NCBI GenBank assembly: GCA_963741305.1
Contig: CAVUHL010000001.1
Span: forward strand, 23,486-87,485
Direction: 5' to 3'
Length of the DNA stretch: 64,000 bases
Source of the DNA: DATMER01 sp963741305
GTDB taxonomy: Bacteria; Acidobacteriota; Thermoanaerobaculia; Multivoradales; UBA5704
Made by a program: the position numbers and the translations under genes. Positions 28,519-36,852 of this stretch are shown here, one piece after another. Position 1 is the first letter of the stretch; each line of letters opens with the position of its first letter. The notes beneath the pieces are model-generated. The model saw only the letters and a program-made list of their open reading frames with translations. It made no database searches and had not been told where the DNA came from.

Positions 28519-28745
28519 ATGTACAGTCTTCCTGCGTTCGCTCTCGCCCTGCTCCTCTCCACAAGCTGGTGGGGGCCATTGTCCACGCCACGGCCGTAGC
28601 GCCCGACGAGCCGACCGCCATCGAACAACCCACCCACCCCCCGGCGACCAAGAGTGGCGCTTCCATGGATCCCTGGGGTGCCGCCGGCCAGCCCACACCC
28701 CCCCCGACGACCGAGAGTGCTGCCTCCATGGATCCGTTGGGTTGA
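28519..28745 (+). CDS. Small secreted peptide P2 with two DPxG repeats, one frameshift
   Basis: ATG 28519 follows a strong AAGGAGG. The first frame encodes a signal-like start (MYSLPAFALALLLSTSW); near 28555-28565 a one-base shift leads to KLVGAIVHATAVAPDEPTAI and then two 18-residue repeats, QPTHPPATKSGASMDPWG and QPTPPPTTESAASMDPLG, before TGA. The shared (S/A)-ASMDP-x-G end parallels the DPNG/DPHG units of P1. Seventy-one bases downstream on the same strand is a TPR protein, so the two are probably co-expressed. Whether the shift is real is unknown. Confidence 0.6.
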
Positions 28746-28816
28746 TCCAGGAGTGAGTCTTGCCGGCTCCTTCCGGCGTATACTTGCGCAGAAGTTCCCA
28801 GGTGGAAGGAGCGCTG

Positions 28817-29644
28817 ATGGAGCCGCGCCGCAATCGACTTGCGAACGCTGAAAAAGTGAGAGAGCTGCTGGATTCCGCGTTCGCCAGTCGCTACCACGAC
28901 TTGGCGACGACGCTCAAGCTGTCGAGTATTGCCGTTGCTCTGGCCGAGGAGGGAGAGCACGAGCTGCCCACCGATCTCAGGGTCGCCGCGTGGACGCAAT
29001 ATGGTAATGCGCTCCGAATCGCCGGGCGCCACCGGGAGGCGGAGAGGGCTCTGGAGCGGGCAGCTGCTTTACCGAACTCCGATCCGTCGACGCGGGCGAA
29101 TCTCCTCGAAATCAAGGCCAGCCTTCACCGAAACACCGGCAAGCTCGAAAGCGCAGCGCAGCTTCTCGCCATGGCAATCGACGAGCACAAATCAGTCAGC
29201 GATTCCCTCGGCCAGGCACGTGCCTGGAACCTTCTCGGGGTCGTCTATCTGGATTTGCGAGAACGGTCACGAGCGCTTCGAGCCTTCCGGACCGCCCTTG
29301 ACCTCCTTGGGCCCGACGCACCGATCGACGCTCTCGCGATGACAGGTCACAACCTGCTGGAGACCCTGATCGCAGACGGCCGGCTCTCCGCGGCGGAATC
29401 GGCCCTGGCGCTCTTGGAGCCTTTCTATCGCCGGATTACATCCGCGCGTCTGTCCGCCAAGGCCGAGTGGCTGCGCGCCCGTCTCCACCGTGAGTTGCGG
29501 CAGTTCCCTGCTGCCCAGATCGCCTTCGAACGAGCCTATGCGCTCCTGATCACTGAACCGCGCTCCCCCGAGCTTCCCACGCTGCTCAAAGAAATGGCCG
29601 AGCTCGAAGCTGCCATGAGCAGCTCACAACCCCCGAAAGACTGA
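28817..29644 (+). CDS. TPR protein 3, without HTH, paired with peptide P2
   Basis: 275 residues from ATG 28817 with GGAAGGAG five bases upstream. It consists of TPR-like helices throughout: AWTQYGNALRIAGRHREAER, LLEIKASLHRNTGKLESAAQ, ARAWNLLGVVYLDLRERSRA, AMTGHNLLETLIADGRLSAA. The pattern matches the TPR halves of regulators 1 and 2, but there is no N-terminal helix-turn-helix and no frameshift. As a cytoplasmic TPR protein beside a secreted peptide it could be a peptide receptor of Rap type; this is inference. Confidence 0.7.
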   Translation: MEPRRNRLANAEKVRELLDSAFASRYHDLATTLKLSSIAVALAEEGEHELPTDLRVAAWTQYGNALRIAGRHREAERALERAAALPNSDPSTRANLLEIKASLHRNTGKLESAAQLLAMAIDEHKSVSDSLGQARAWNLLGVVYLDLRERSRALRAFRTALDLLGPDAPIDALAMTGHNLLETLIADGRLSAAESALALLEPFYRRITSARLSAKAEWLRARLHRELRQFPAAQIAFERAYALLITEPRSPELPTLLKEMAELEAAMSSSQPPKD

Positions 29645-29676
29645 AAACGGCGTTCGCGGTTGTATCGTTTTGCCTT

Positions 29677-29742
29677 TCTCCCTCTTCTCCTGGGGAGGGG
29701 TGAAGGGAGGAGGTCGGGAGAAGAGGGCCGGGGTGATGAGGG
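29677..29742. repeat. Interspersed repeat element
   Basis: CCCTCTTCTCC and GGGAGAAGAGGG flank a short loop, followed by GGGGTGATGAGGG as in the copy at 30583. Lies between TPR protein 3 and the XRE repressor gene, 3' of both. Confidence 0.55.
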
Positions 29743-29745
29743 CCT

Positions 29746-30123
29746 CTAACTCGTCGTCCTACCCAGATCCTTCTCGAGCCGCTCCAGCCGTCCCTCCGCC
29801 TCGACCTTCCACTCCTCCACCCGGCGGATCGCCTCCGAGAGCGACTTGATCAGCTCCTCGTCGGAAGGTCCCCGATCTACCGTGGGCTGCGGCGAAGAGC
29901 TGTCCAAGGCGCCCGCCAGGTCCCACACCGTGGCTCCGTAGCCCGCCAGCGCCCGGCCAAGGTTTTCGAGCGTTGGGCGGGGGCTTTCGTGCTCCCAACG
30001 CGAAATCTGCCCCTTGTCGACTCTCAGGGTCTCGGCCGCCTCGGTTTGCGTGGAAAAGCCGGCTCGCAACCGGAGCTGGGCAAGAGCTTTTCCGAGTCCT
30101 GCAAAAGGATCTGGTTCCGCCAT
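29746..30123 (-). CDS. XRE-family repressor-like protein with C-terminal coiled coil
   Basis: 125 residues. The helix-turn-helix spans residues 8-62: LGKALAQLRLRAGFSTQTEA, AETLRVDKGQISRWEHESPR. A helical tail follows (ELIKSLSEAIRRVEEWKVEA, EGRLERLEKDLGRT) that may dimerise the protein. It is transcribed away from the XRE gene at 30231, the classical arrangement of a phage repressor and Cro-like protein ahead of replication genes. Lysogeny control is therefore likely. Confidence 0.75.
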   Translation of the reverse strand: MAEPDPFAGLGKALAQLRLRAGFSTQTEAAETLRVDKGQISRWEHESPRPTLENLGRALAGYGATVWDLAGALDSSSPQPTVDRGPSDEELIKSLSEAIRRVEEWKVEAEGRLERLEKDLGRTTS

Positions 30124-30230
30124 AGAGCGGCATCATAGATGTTACGCAGCGCAAAATCAAGCCCCCGGGGTGTAGCTCAGCACAATGTATCTCTTGACAT
30201 CGTTGTATCATTATGCATACAGTGTAGCGC
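30124..30230. promoter_or_regulatory. Divergent repressor/Cro-type control region
   Basis: TTGACA at 30194-30199 is a good -35 box for the rightward gene, with ATACAG as a possible -10 after 17 bases. TGTAT and ATACA form an inverted repeat in TGTATCATTATGCATACA, a likely operator overlapping the promoter. The AT-rich stretch contrasts with the GC-rich surroundings. Confidence 0.55.
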
Positions 30231-30485
30231 ATGCCATCCGAGACCCTCTCTCAAGCCACGTTCGGTGAGCTGCTGCGGCGTTGGCGTCGCAACCGGGGGC
30301 TCAGCCAGGGAGACTTCGGCGAGCTCCTCCACCCCAAGGCCCGGCACTCGACGGTGAGCTGCTGGGAAAACGGCATCCGCCGCCCGTCGTGGAAGTTCCT
30401 GGGCCAGATCCTCGCGATCACGGGGATCCCCGCCGATCTCGCCCTGGAGGTCCCCGGCGCCGGCCAGAAGGGAGGCGCCGCATGA
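30231..30485 (+). CDS. XRE-family Cro-like DNA-binding protein
   Basis: 84 residues. Almost all of it is a helix-turn-helix domain: ATFGELLRRWRRNRGLSQGD, FGELLHPKARHSTVSCWENG, RRPSWKFLGQILAITGIPAD. It starts the rightward operon leading to the replication genes and is divergent from the repressor at 29746. The ATG follows the promoter closely, so the leader is short. Probable early regulator of the prophage. Confidence 0.7.
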   Translation: MPSETLSQATFGELLRRWRRNRGLSQGDFGELLHPKARHSTVSCWENGIRRPSWKFLGQILAITGIPADLALEVPGAGQKGGAA

Positions 30486-30582
30486 CCCCCTGGGAGCGCC
30501 GGCATCCCTGCCGGCCTCTTCGCCGTTCCTGGGGGCAGGGGAGGGCCAGAGGAGGGGTCCTGAAGCCCCTCGTCTCCCGAAA

Positions 30583-30626
30583 GGGCGGGAGTGCGGCTGG
30601 GAGAAGAGGGGTTGGGGTGATGAGGG
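30583..30626 (+). repeat. Interspersed repeat element
   Basis: GGGCGGGAGTGCGGCTGGGA, AAGAGGGG, then GGGGTGATGAGGG. The GGAGTGCGGCTGGGAGA core is shared with the copy inside the terminase gene at 9255. Confidence 0.55.
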
Positions 30627-30647
30627 CATCGGGCGTGAGGTGCACCC

Positions 30648-31479
30648 ATGGCATCTGAGCACCTCCCCGGGGTCTGGAAGCACTCCCACCAGACCGGAAG
30701 CGCCCTCCTGGTCCTCGTCGCCGTGGCCAGCCACTCCGACGCGAACGGCGTCTGGATCGCCGATCAGGCCACGCTGCAGAGCTGCGTCCGTCTCAGCCGG
30801 CGCCGAGTGCAGCAGATCCTCGCCGAGCTGGTCGCCGCCGGCGAGCTCGCGGTCGTGCCCGGCGACGGCCGCGGCACATCGTTCGACCTACCGGCTGACT
30901 GTTCGGAGCGGAAAGGGCGAAGCAGACTGCACCCTTCCTTCTCCCCAAAAGGGCGAAGCCGAGTGCGCCCTTCCGGCGGAAAAAGGCGAAGCCGACTGCG
31001 TCCTTCCTGGGCCAAAGGGCGAAGCCGACTGCGCCTTTTCTCGTCCCCCGTTCCCCCCTTTTCCCCCGGACCCCCTAATCCCCCCTTACCCCCCAGAAAA
31101 ACAAAAACAGGAGACCTTCGGTCTCCGGCCCCTGTCGGGGCCGCAGAGCACAGTCTTTCGAGTCAACCTGCTGCTCGAAGAGGCAGGCATTCCCTTGCCG
31201 AGCCCGGCGCAGATCGGCCTGTGGTCAAAGACGCTCGGCGGCATCGAGCCGCTCCTCGAGCTGCTCGGCCGGCTCATCCACGCCGGCCTGGCCAACAAGC
31301 GCGAGCCGATCGCCTACGTCCACCGGGTCGTCATGGAGCAGGCCGCAAGACCCGCGAGACCCGGACCAGGGAGGACCATCAGCGCCCGCGCCGGCCGCGA
31401 GATCCTGTGGGCCGCGGGCGCCGACGAGATCCGCTGGCAGCAGGCCCTCGAAATCATCGCCGAGGCGGAGGAGGCATGA
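30648..31479 (+). CDS. Phage replication initiator-like protein, one frameshift
   Basis: The first frame has a winged-helix region (VWKHSHQTGSALLVLVAVAS, LQSCVRLSRRRVQQILAELV) typical of phage replisome organisers. Near 30890 the frame shifts and runs through four KGEA(D/E)C repeats, a proline-rich linker (PPFPPFPPDPLIPPYPP) and a C-terminal helical part (NLLLEEAGIPLPSPAQIGLW, LLGRLIHAGLANKREPIAYV) to the TGA at 31477. The next gene encodes a DnaC-like loader and overlaps by ATGA, so the pair likely recruits the helicase to the phage origin. Confidence 0.65.
30912..31045 (+). repeat. Tandem repeats of 32-36 bp within the initiator gene
   Basis: Four copies of AAAGG(G)CGAAGC followed by (A/C)GA(C/G)TGC start at 30912, 30948, 30982 and 31014. 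They encode repeated KGEADC/KGEAEC units. They could be iteron-like initiator binding sites as well as coding repeats. Confidence 0.65.
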
Positions 31480-32129
31480 CTCCCTGGATCTGCAGCCAGT
31501 GCGGCGAGGACCAGATCGCCTTCGGCCGCATCCCCGAAGCCGCCCTCTGCCACTCCTGCGACGACGCCCGGCGAGCCGCGAGCGCCTTCACCGAAGCCGA
31601 CGCCGGCATCCCCAAGCTCTTCCGCGGCCTCACCCGCGAGAGCTGGTCCGCCTACTTCCGCCACCCCTGGCCCGAGACGCTGGAACGCTGGACCGGAGCG
31701 CCCCCCTGGCTCGCCCTCTGGGGTCCCACCGGCACCGGCAAGACCGGCATCGCCACCGTGCTCCTGGCCGAGCACCTGCGCACCGGCCGCCGCGGACGCT
31801 GGATCTCCGGACCCGAGCTGTCCCGCCGCCTCCAGCGCGACTTCTACGCCGCCGAAGACGTCCTCGCCCCCCTGCTCGTCACCCCGCTCCTCGTCCTCGA
31901 CGAGCCGCTCACCGGCGCCGCCGTCGACTGGTACATGGAGCGCCTCCTGCTCATCACCCGCACCCGCGACGAAAGCTGCCTGCCGACCATCGTCACCAGC
32001 CAGCTCCTGCCCGAGCTGCTGCACGACCCGAACGCCGCCACACCGCCGCCCCTGCTCTCGCGCTGGCTTTCCGGCCTCCGTGTCCACACCGTCGGCACCG
32101 ACGCCCGGCTGAGGAAGGCCCGCCGATGA
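31476..32129 (+). CDS. DnaC/IstB-like helicase loader ATPase with N-terminal zinc ribbon
   Basis: 217 residues, ATG overlapping the previous stop. The N-terminus has a four-cysteine zinc ribbon (WICSQCGED, LCHSCDDARR). The AAA+ part has Walker A GPTGTGKTG and Walker B LLVLDEPLTG, with WISGPELSRRLQRDF between them as in DnaC-type loaders, and ends LLSRWLSGLRVHTVGTDARL. It loads the replicative helicase encoded directly downstream. The gene is intact. Confidence 0.8.
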   Translation: MTPWICSQCGEDQIAFGRIPEAALCHSCDDARRAASAFTEADAGIPKLFRGLTRESWSAYFRHPWPETLERWTGAPPWLALWGPTGTGKTGIATVLLAEHLRTGRRGRWISGPELSRRLQRDFYAAEDVLAPLLVTPLLVLDEPLTGAAVDWYMERLLLITRTRDESCLPTIVTSQLLPELLHDPNAATPPPLLSRWLSGLRVHTVGTDARLRKARR

Positions 32130-33474
32130 AGCGGCACCAAGGCCCTGCCGCACAGCGAGGCAGCCGAGCGCGCCGTGCTCGGCGCCCTCCTCCTGGAGCC
32201 GCTACGCATCGCCCAGGTCCGCACGCGCCTGGAGCCGCGCGACTGGTATCTCGAGCGCCACCGCGTGCTCTACCAAGCCTGCCTCGACCTCGCCGATGCG
32301 GGCTCCACCCCCGACCTCCTCACCCTTCAGGCCCACCTGGAGCAGGCAGGCACGTTGGATGCGGTTGGTGGCCTGGCCTACCTCGCGAAGCTTGATCTCG
32401 ACCTGCCGGACCTCGGCCGGCTCGACGAATACGCCGAGATCGTCAAGGAGAGCAGCGTCCGCCGCGACCTCATCGCCGGCACTCGGAAGACCCTCTGGGA
32501 GGCCGCCTCGACGGCGCGCCCGGTCCACGAGCTTCTGGCCGACCTCCGCGACTCCGCCGACAAGCTCCTCGGCCGTGCCGCCCGCGTGCGCTGGGAAGGA
32601 GCCGGCGACGTCGTCCACCGTCTCCTCGCAACCCTCGAAGAGGGGCGCACCGAGGCCCTGCGCGGGCTCACCTCCGGCTTTCCGGCCTGGGACCGGCTCG
32701 GCCCCGGCTTCCTGCCGGGCGGGCTCTACGTCATCGCCGGCAGGCCCGGCATGGGCAAGACCTCGCTGGCGCTCGATCTCACCCGCCACGTCGCCGTCGA
32801 ATTGAAGCGGCCCGTCGGCGTCTTCTCCCTCGAAATGCGCTGCGACGAGCTCGGCCTCAAGCTCGGCGCCGCCGAAGCCGGCGTCGCCTCCCGTCAACTC
32901 CGCACCGGCCTCCTCTCCAGCGGGCAGTGGGGGGACCTCATCGCCGCCACGCGCCGCATGATCGCGGCGCCGCTGTTCCTCGACTACAGCCCGAGCCTGG
33001 TGCTGCGCGACCTCGAAGCCCGGGCTTGGTGGCTCAAGGCCAATCATCCCGACCTCGCGCTCCTGGTCGTCGACTACCTCCAACTCCTCACCGCCGGCGT
33101 CCGCATCGAGCACCGGCGCCTGGAGATCGCCCTCATCGACCCGCCGCCTCAAAGAGCTGGCCGGCGAGCTGGGCCTGCCGATGATCGCCCTCTCCCAGCT
33201 CAACCGTGAGCCCACCCGCCGGAGCGACCCGCGCCCGCAGCTCGCCGACCTGGCCGAATCCGACGCCATCGGGCAGCACGCCGACCAGGTCGCCTTCGTC
33301 CACCGTCCCGAGGTATACGCCCCCGACAATGAGAGTCTGCGCGGGCTCGCGGAGGTCATCGTCGCCAAGCACCGCCACGGCGAGACCGGCACCGTCGAGC
33401 TGACCTGGGTCGGCTCCACCACCTCCTTCCGCAACCGCACAGCCTCGGCGCCCGCCGGACCAGGACCGCTTCTG
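32126..33474 (+). CDS. DnaB-like replicative helicase, at least two frameshifts
   Basis: The start overlaps the loader stop (ATGA at 32126). The N-terminal domain, one frame away, reads ALPHSEAAERAVLGALLLEP, EPRDWYLERHRVLYQACLDL. The RecA-like part has Walker A GRPGMGKTS, GVFSLEMRCDELGLKL and Walker B LALLVVDYLQLL. Near 33135 a one-base shift leads to LKELAGELGLPMIALSQLNR, VAFVHRPEVYAPDN and IVAKHRHGETGTVEL. It unwinds DNA at phage replication forks. The frame stays open into the next gene, so the end is set at the TGATG overlap at 33473. Confidence 0.8.
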
Positions 33475-33870
33475 ATGCCCCTCCGTCCCGAGCGAGCGCG
33501 AGCGATACTCTCCCGGGTCGATCCCGCCCGGCTGCGCTCGGGCTGGCCCGTGGGCCTGCGCGACGGCGCGCTCCTCGCGCTGCTCGCGGCCGGCCTCACC
33601 GCCAGGGAGATCTCCCGCCTGCGCGCCTCGGCGGTCACGATGAATCGAGGGCAGCTCCTGGTCGCGGTCCATCGCCACGGCGTGGCCTGGTACGCCGTGC
33701 TGCCCGCCGACCTCGGAGGGCGGTTGCTCGTCTGGCTCACGGAGCGCCGCCTGTGGGCCGAAGGCGAGCCGGTCTTCACCGGCCCCCAGGGGCGGCTCTC
33801 CCCGAAGAGCATCTACACGATCCTCAATCGCTACCGGCGCCAGAGGAAGGCTCGGCGTTCGCCATGCTAG
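33475..33870 (+). CDS. Tyrosine recombinase-like catalytic fragment, C-terminally short
   Basis: 131 residues from ATG 33475. LRDGALLALLAAGLTAREIS and RLRASAVT resemble the first catalytic arginine region of tyrosine recombinases, and VFTGPQGRLSPKSIYTILNR the following part. The HxxR and tyrosine motifs are missing, so it is either a degenerate regulator or a truncated enzyme. It begins in the TGATG overlap with the helicase and its end overlaps the resolvase start. Confidence 0.5.
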   Translation: MPLRPERARAILSRVDPARLRSGWPVGLRDGALLALLAAGLTAREISRLRASAVTMNRGQLLVAVHRHGVAWYAVLPADLGGRLLVWLTERRLWAEGEPVFTGPQGRLSPKSIYTILNRYRRQRKARRSPC

Positions 33871-34759
33871 TCGCCCTCTACGCACGCACCTCGGCCGCCG
33901 ATCTCGGCGGGGAGACCGTCGAGCAGGTCCTCGCCGGCCTGGCCGCTCACGCGGCCGGGAGAGGCTGGGAAGTCGTCCTGGAGTGCGCTGACCCCGGCCC
34001 CTGGCCCGACAGGCCGAGAAAGGGGCTCAGGAGACTCCTGGAGGCCGTGCGTGCGAAAGCCGTCCAAGGCGTCCTCGTGCGTACCCTGAGCCACCTCGCG
34101 CGCTCCCTGCGCCACCTGACCGATCTGGGCCACCTCCTCGCCGCCCAAGGCGTCGCCCTGATCGCCCTCGAAGACCACCTCGACACCACCGACCCGGGCG
34201 GAGCCCTCCGCTGGCGAGACTGGCTCGAAATCTCCCTCCGCCTGGACCGCCAGCTCCGCGCCGAGGCCGCAAAGCTCGCCCGCCTGCGCACCCCCGGCGA
34301 GCGCTGGGGCCGCCCCGCGGCCGCCGTCAACCCCCTGGAGCTGCTGACCTGGTGGGAAGGCCGAGGAGGCCGCCGTCCCCTCTCCCTGCGAGACCTCGCC
34401 CGCAAGCTCGGCGTCTCCGAAGCCACCGCCCGCAAGCGCCTCCGCGACCTCCGAGCCGCCGGCAAAGTCAACGACGCGCCCGCGCCCGGGCCCTCGCCGC
34501 CCGAGGCGGCCTCCGGAAGGGCGGCCGGCCCGCGAACCCCCTCGACGACGCACGACCTCACCGCCGCCTGGGCCAGGCGCCGAGCCTCGCCGCCGTCGCC
34601 CGCCACCTGCACGTCAGCCGGAACCGCGTGCGCAAGCGCCTGGGAGATCGGATGGATCGAGGCCGATGGCCACGAGCTCGGCCGTCCTGGAAGGCAATCA
34701 GAAGTAGGAGAAGGCGATGGCACAGCACCAGGTCGGAACCCTGCTGGACCACCTCTTGA
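33864..34759 (+). CDS. Serine recombinase (resolvase)-like protein, frameshift in the C-terminal part
   Basis: From ATG 33864 the N-terminal catalytic domain reads LVALYARTSAADLGGETVEQ, GLRRLLEAVRAKAVQGVLVR, TLSHLARSLRHLTDLGHLLA, GVALIALEDHLDTTD, matching resolvase/invertase domains; the active-site serine is probably in YARTS. A helix-turn-helix follows (LSLRDLARKLGVSEATARKR). Near 34475 the frame changes and a second HTH-like segment (APSLAAVARHLHVSRNRVRK) continues. It could resolve or invert the element, or act on a partner plasmid or phage. Confidence 0.65.
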
Positions 34760-35055
34760 CGTCATACAGAGAGGAGATCAACGCGATCCGCGGCGAGCTG
34801 GCCGAGCTGCGCCAGGAGCTTCGCCGCGATCGCCAGCCGCCGCCCCCGACGCCGCGGGCAACCCTCCGCATCCGCGAAGTCTGCGCCCGCTCCGGCCTGA
34901 GCCGGGCGACCATCTACCGGCTCGAGCGCGAAGGGAAATGGCCGCGCCGCTACCAGCTCACCGATGGCACCGTCGGCTGGAACGAGGCCGAAGTCGATGC
35001 CCGGATCGCCGAGATGCAGGCGACGCGGGTTGGCGCCCCTACCCCGCCGAGATGA
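34717..35055 (+). CDS. AlpA/excisionase-like DNA-binding protein
   Basis: 112 residues, ATG 34717 with GGAG upstream. A coiled segment (YREEINAIRGELAELRQELR) precedes an AlpA-type domain: LRIREVCARSGLSRATIYRL, EREGKWPRRYQLTDGTVGWN, EAEVDARIAE. AlpA-like proteins activate integrase expression and promote excision of P4-type elements. It converges on the integrase gene and overlaps its 3' end by 17 bases, which fits that role. Confidence 0.75.
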   Translation: MAQHQVGTLLDHLLTSYREEINAIRGELAELRQELRRDRQPPPPTPRATLRIREVCARSGLSRATIYRLEREGKWPRRYQLTDGTVGWNEAEVDARIAEMQATRVGAPTPPR

Positions 35056-36398
35056 TCGAGCGCAGATGGCCTTCCCAGGCCATCATCGCCCTCTGCTTTT
35101 CCGGCAGGTAGGCGTTCAGGTTGTAATTGCGCCGCACCCCTCGCTTCACATGGTTGGTCACCGCGTCCACGATCTCATCCGAGAACCCGAGCTCCGATAG
35201 CTTCGTGCTCCCGGTGCGCCGCAGCCCATGCGGCCCCCAGGGCTTCGGCTCGCAGGCGATCCCCGCCGCGCGGCAGATGTCGTTGTAGACCGAGCTCATC
35301 CCGGTCACCGTGACCGGCGAGCCGTCCGAAAGGCGAGGGCTCGGGAACACGAGCTCGCCGCGCTCCCCCGCCGGGCGCAGCCGCTCGAGGATCTCCAGAG
35401 CAAGAGGAGGCAGAAACACCCGGTGCTCCAGCTCGTTCTTCGTCCGCCCCGCCTTCCCGCCCGGGATCTGCCACCACTCGCCCCGGATCTCCGCCCACCG
35501 CATCTGGTACACCTCGCCCGGCCGCTGGACCAGGACCAGCAGGAGCTGCAGAGCCGACGACGTGATGCTATACCCGCCGGACCGGGCCTCACAGGCCTGC
35601 CAGAACGTCGCGATCTCCTCATCCCGCAAATAGTCCGTCCGCCGCCGCTCGCGTCCGAGATCGCGGATCCCGGACGCCGGATTCACCTCCAGGCGGTTCC
35701 CGTCGTCGAAAAGGTCCTCCCCGATCCCCCAGTTGAACACCATCCCGATGTACGTCCGCATCCGCCGGGCGGCGGTCATCTTGTCCCGCATCTTCCACTG
35801 GTTGATCAGCGCCTTGGCGTGCCCCTTGCGGATCGTACTCGCCACCTCATCCCGCCACGCCGAGCACATCTGAGCCAGCGCCGTCTCGACCTCCCGGGGC
35901 CGCCGGAACGTCGGCCACACATGCTGGAGCAGGTAGCGCTCGAGCCAGATCGGCAAACGACCCCGGGATCACCGGCCCCGCGCCCAGAATCGCCGCGAGC
36001 TGCCCCCGCCCCCGTCGTCCTCCATCACCACTGGAGCCGCCGCCCTGACCGGCCGGCTCGCCCCCTTCTGGCCTGCCTGCGGCGCCCCCTGCGGATCGAC
36101 CCCACCCGCTACCATGGCCGTCGATCCGCGCCATAGCCGCCTTCACCCCGGCCAGGCCGATCTCCTCCGGATAGTTCCCCAGCTTGATCGTCCGAATCGG
36201 CCGCTGCAGCCGGACTGCCCCCTTCGGGTAAGGGCTCCGGTACCTATAGAAGAACACCTTGAGCCCGGCGGCGTACACTCGAACGAAGAAATTCCGCCGC
36301 CCCGGGTCCCTGAAATCATGGAACTTTTGCCCCTCCGGGCAGACCAGAGAGCGAAGCCGCTTGTCCGTCATAGCTGGCTCAGTCGTGCGTACTGGCAT
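35039..36398 (-). CDS. P4-type tyrosine integrase, several frameshifts
   Basis: ATG 36398 follows GGGAGGAACAAG. The N-terminal arm-binding DUF4102 part reads KFHDFRDPGRRNFFVRVYAA, LQRPIRTIKLGNYPEEIGLA. Frame changes fall at about 36110 and 35945. The core and catalytic parts are one frame: WLERYLLQHVWPTFRRPREV, LVLVQRPGEVYQMRW (first Arg), GPHGLRRTGSTKLSELGF (HxLRR), VTNHVKRGVRRNYNLNAYLP (His, Tyr). It would integrate the element at a tRNA gene; a tRNA-Thr 3' end lies 154 bases from its start. Confidence 0.85.
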
Positions 36399-36551
36399 CT
36401 TGTTCCTCCCAGTAGGTACTACCATAGATACCACGTAGAAAAGGCCAACACAAGACAGCCTGAGACAAGGAAAGCAAAAAAACACATATTTATATGTTTT
36501 TTCTAGGCTGGGGCGAAGTCGAGACCGGCATGAGACAGCCTGGAAAATGGT

Positions 36552-36605
36552 TCTGACTGATTCGTAATCAGCAGGTCGTCGGTTCAAATCCGACCGTCGG
36601 CTCCA
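36552..36605 (+). other. 3' part of a tRNA-Thr(CGT) gene, probable attachment site
   Basis: The sequence contains an anticodon loop TTCGTAA (anticodon CGT), a T-arm GTCGGTTCAAATCCGAC, the acceptor strand CGTCGGC and TCCA. The 5' half that should start GCCGACG and hold the D-arm is absent, so this is not a functional tRNA. A tRNA 3' fragment beside a P4-type integrase is the usual mark left at one end of an integrated element, so 36605 is the likely right boundary. Confidence 0.8.
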
Positions 36606-36852
36606 GTCGTAAATCCCCACAGACAAAGCACTTACAGCACGGCGACTCGTGCCGTTCCTTCGCTTGCTTCGGAGCCGGGTAAGTCCAGGGTAAGTCTCCC
36701 GAGCGATCCGAGGCGTTTCTTCCGTAGTTCCGCTTCCCCTCAAAGACGACCGGCGCCGCGTGGGCGCCGGGTGTAACGTTCCGTCTCCCAGTGTGGGGGA
36801 CGGACCAAACCAGACGGTCCGGCGGGGTGCTAGCACACGTCCGCCGGACCTG

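Noticed and set aside
36568..36640. Minus-strand peptide LEPTVGFEPTTC
   Set aside because: It is the translation of the tRNA-Thr fragment, a common false protein.
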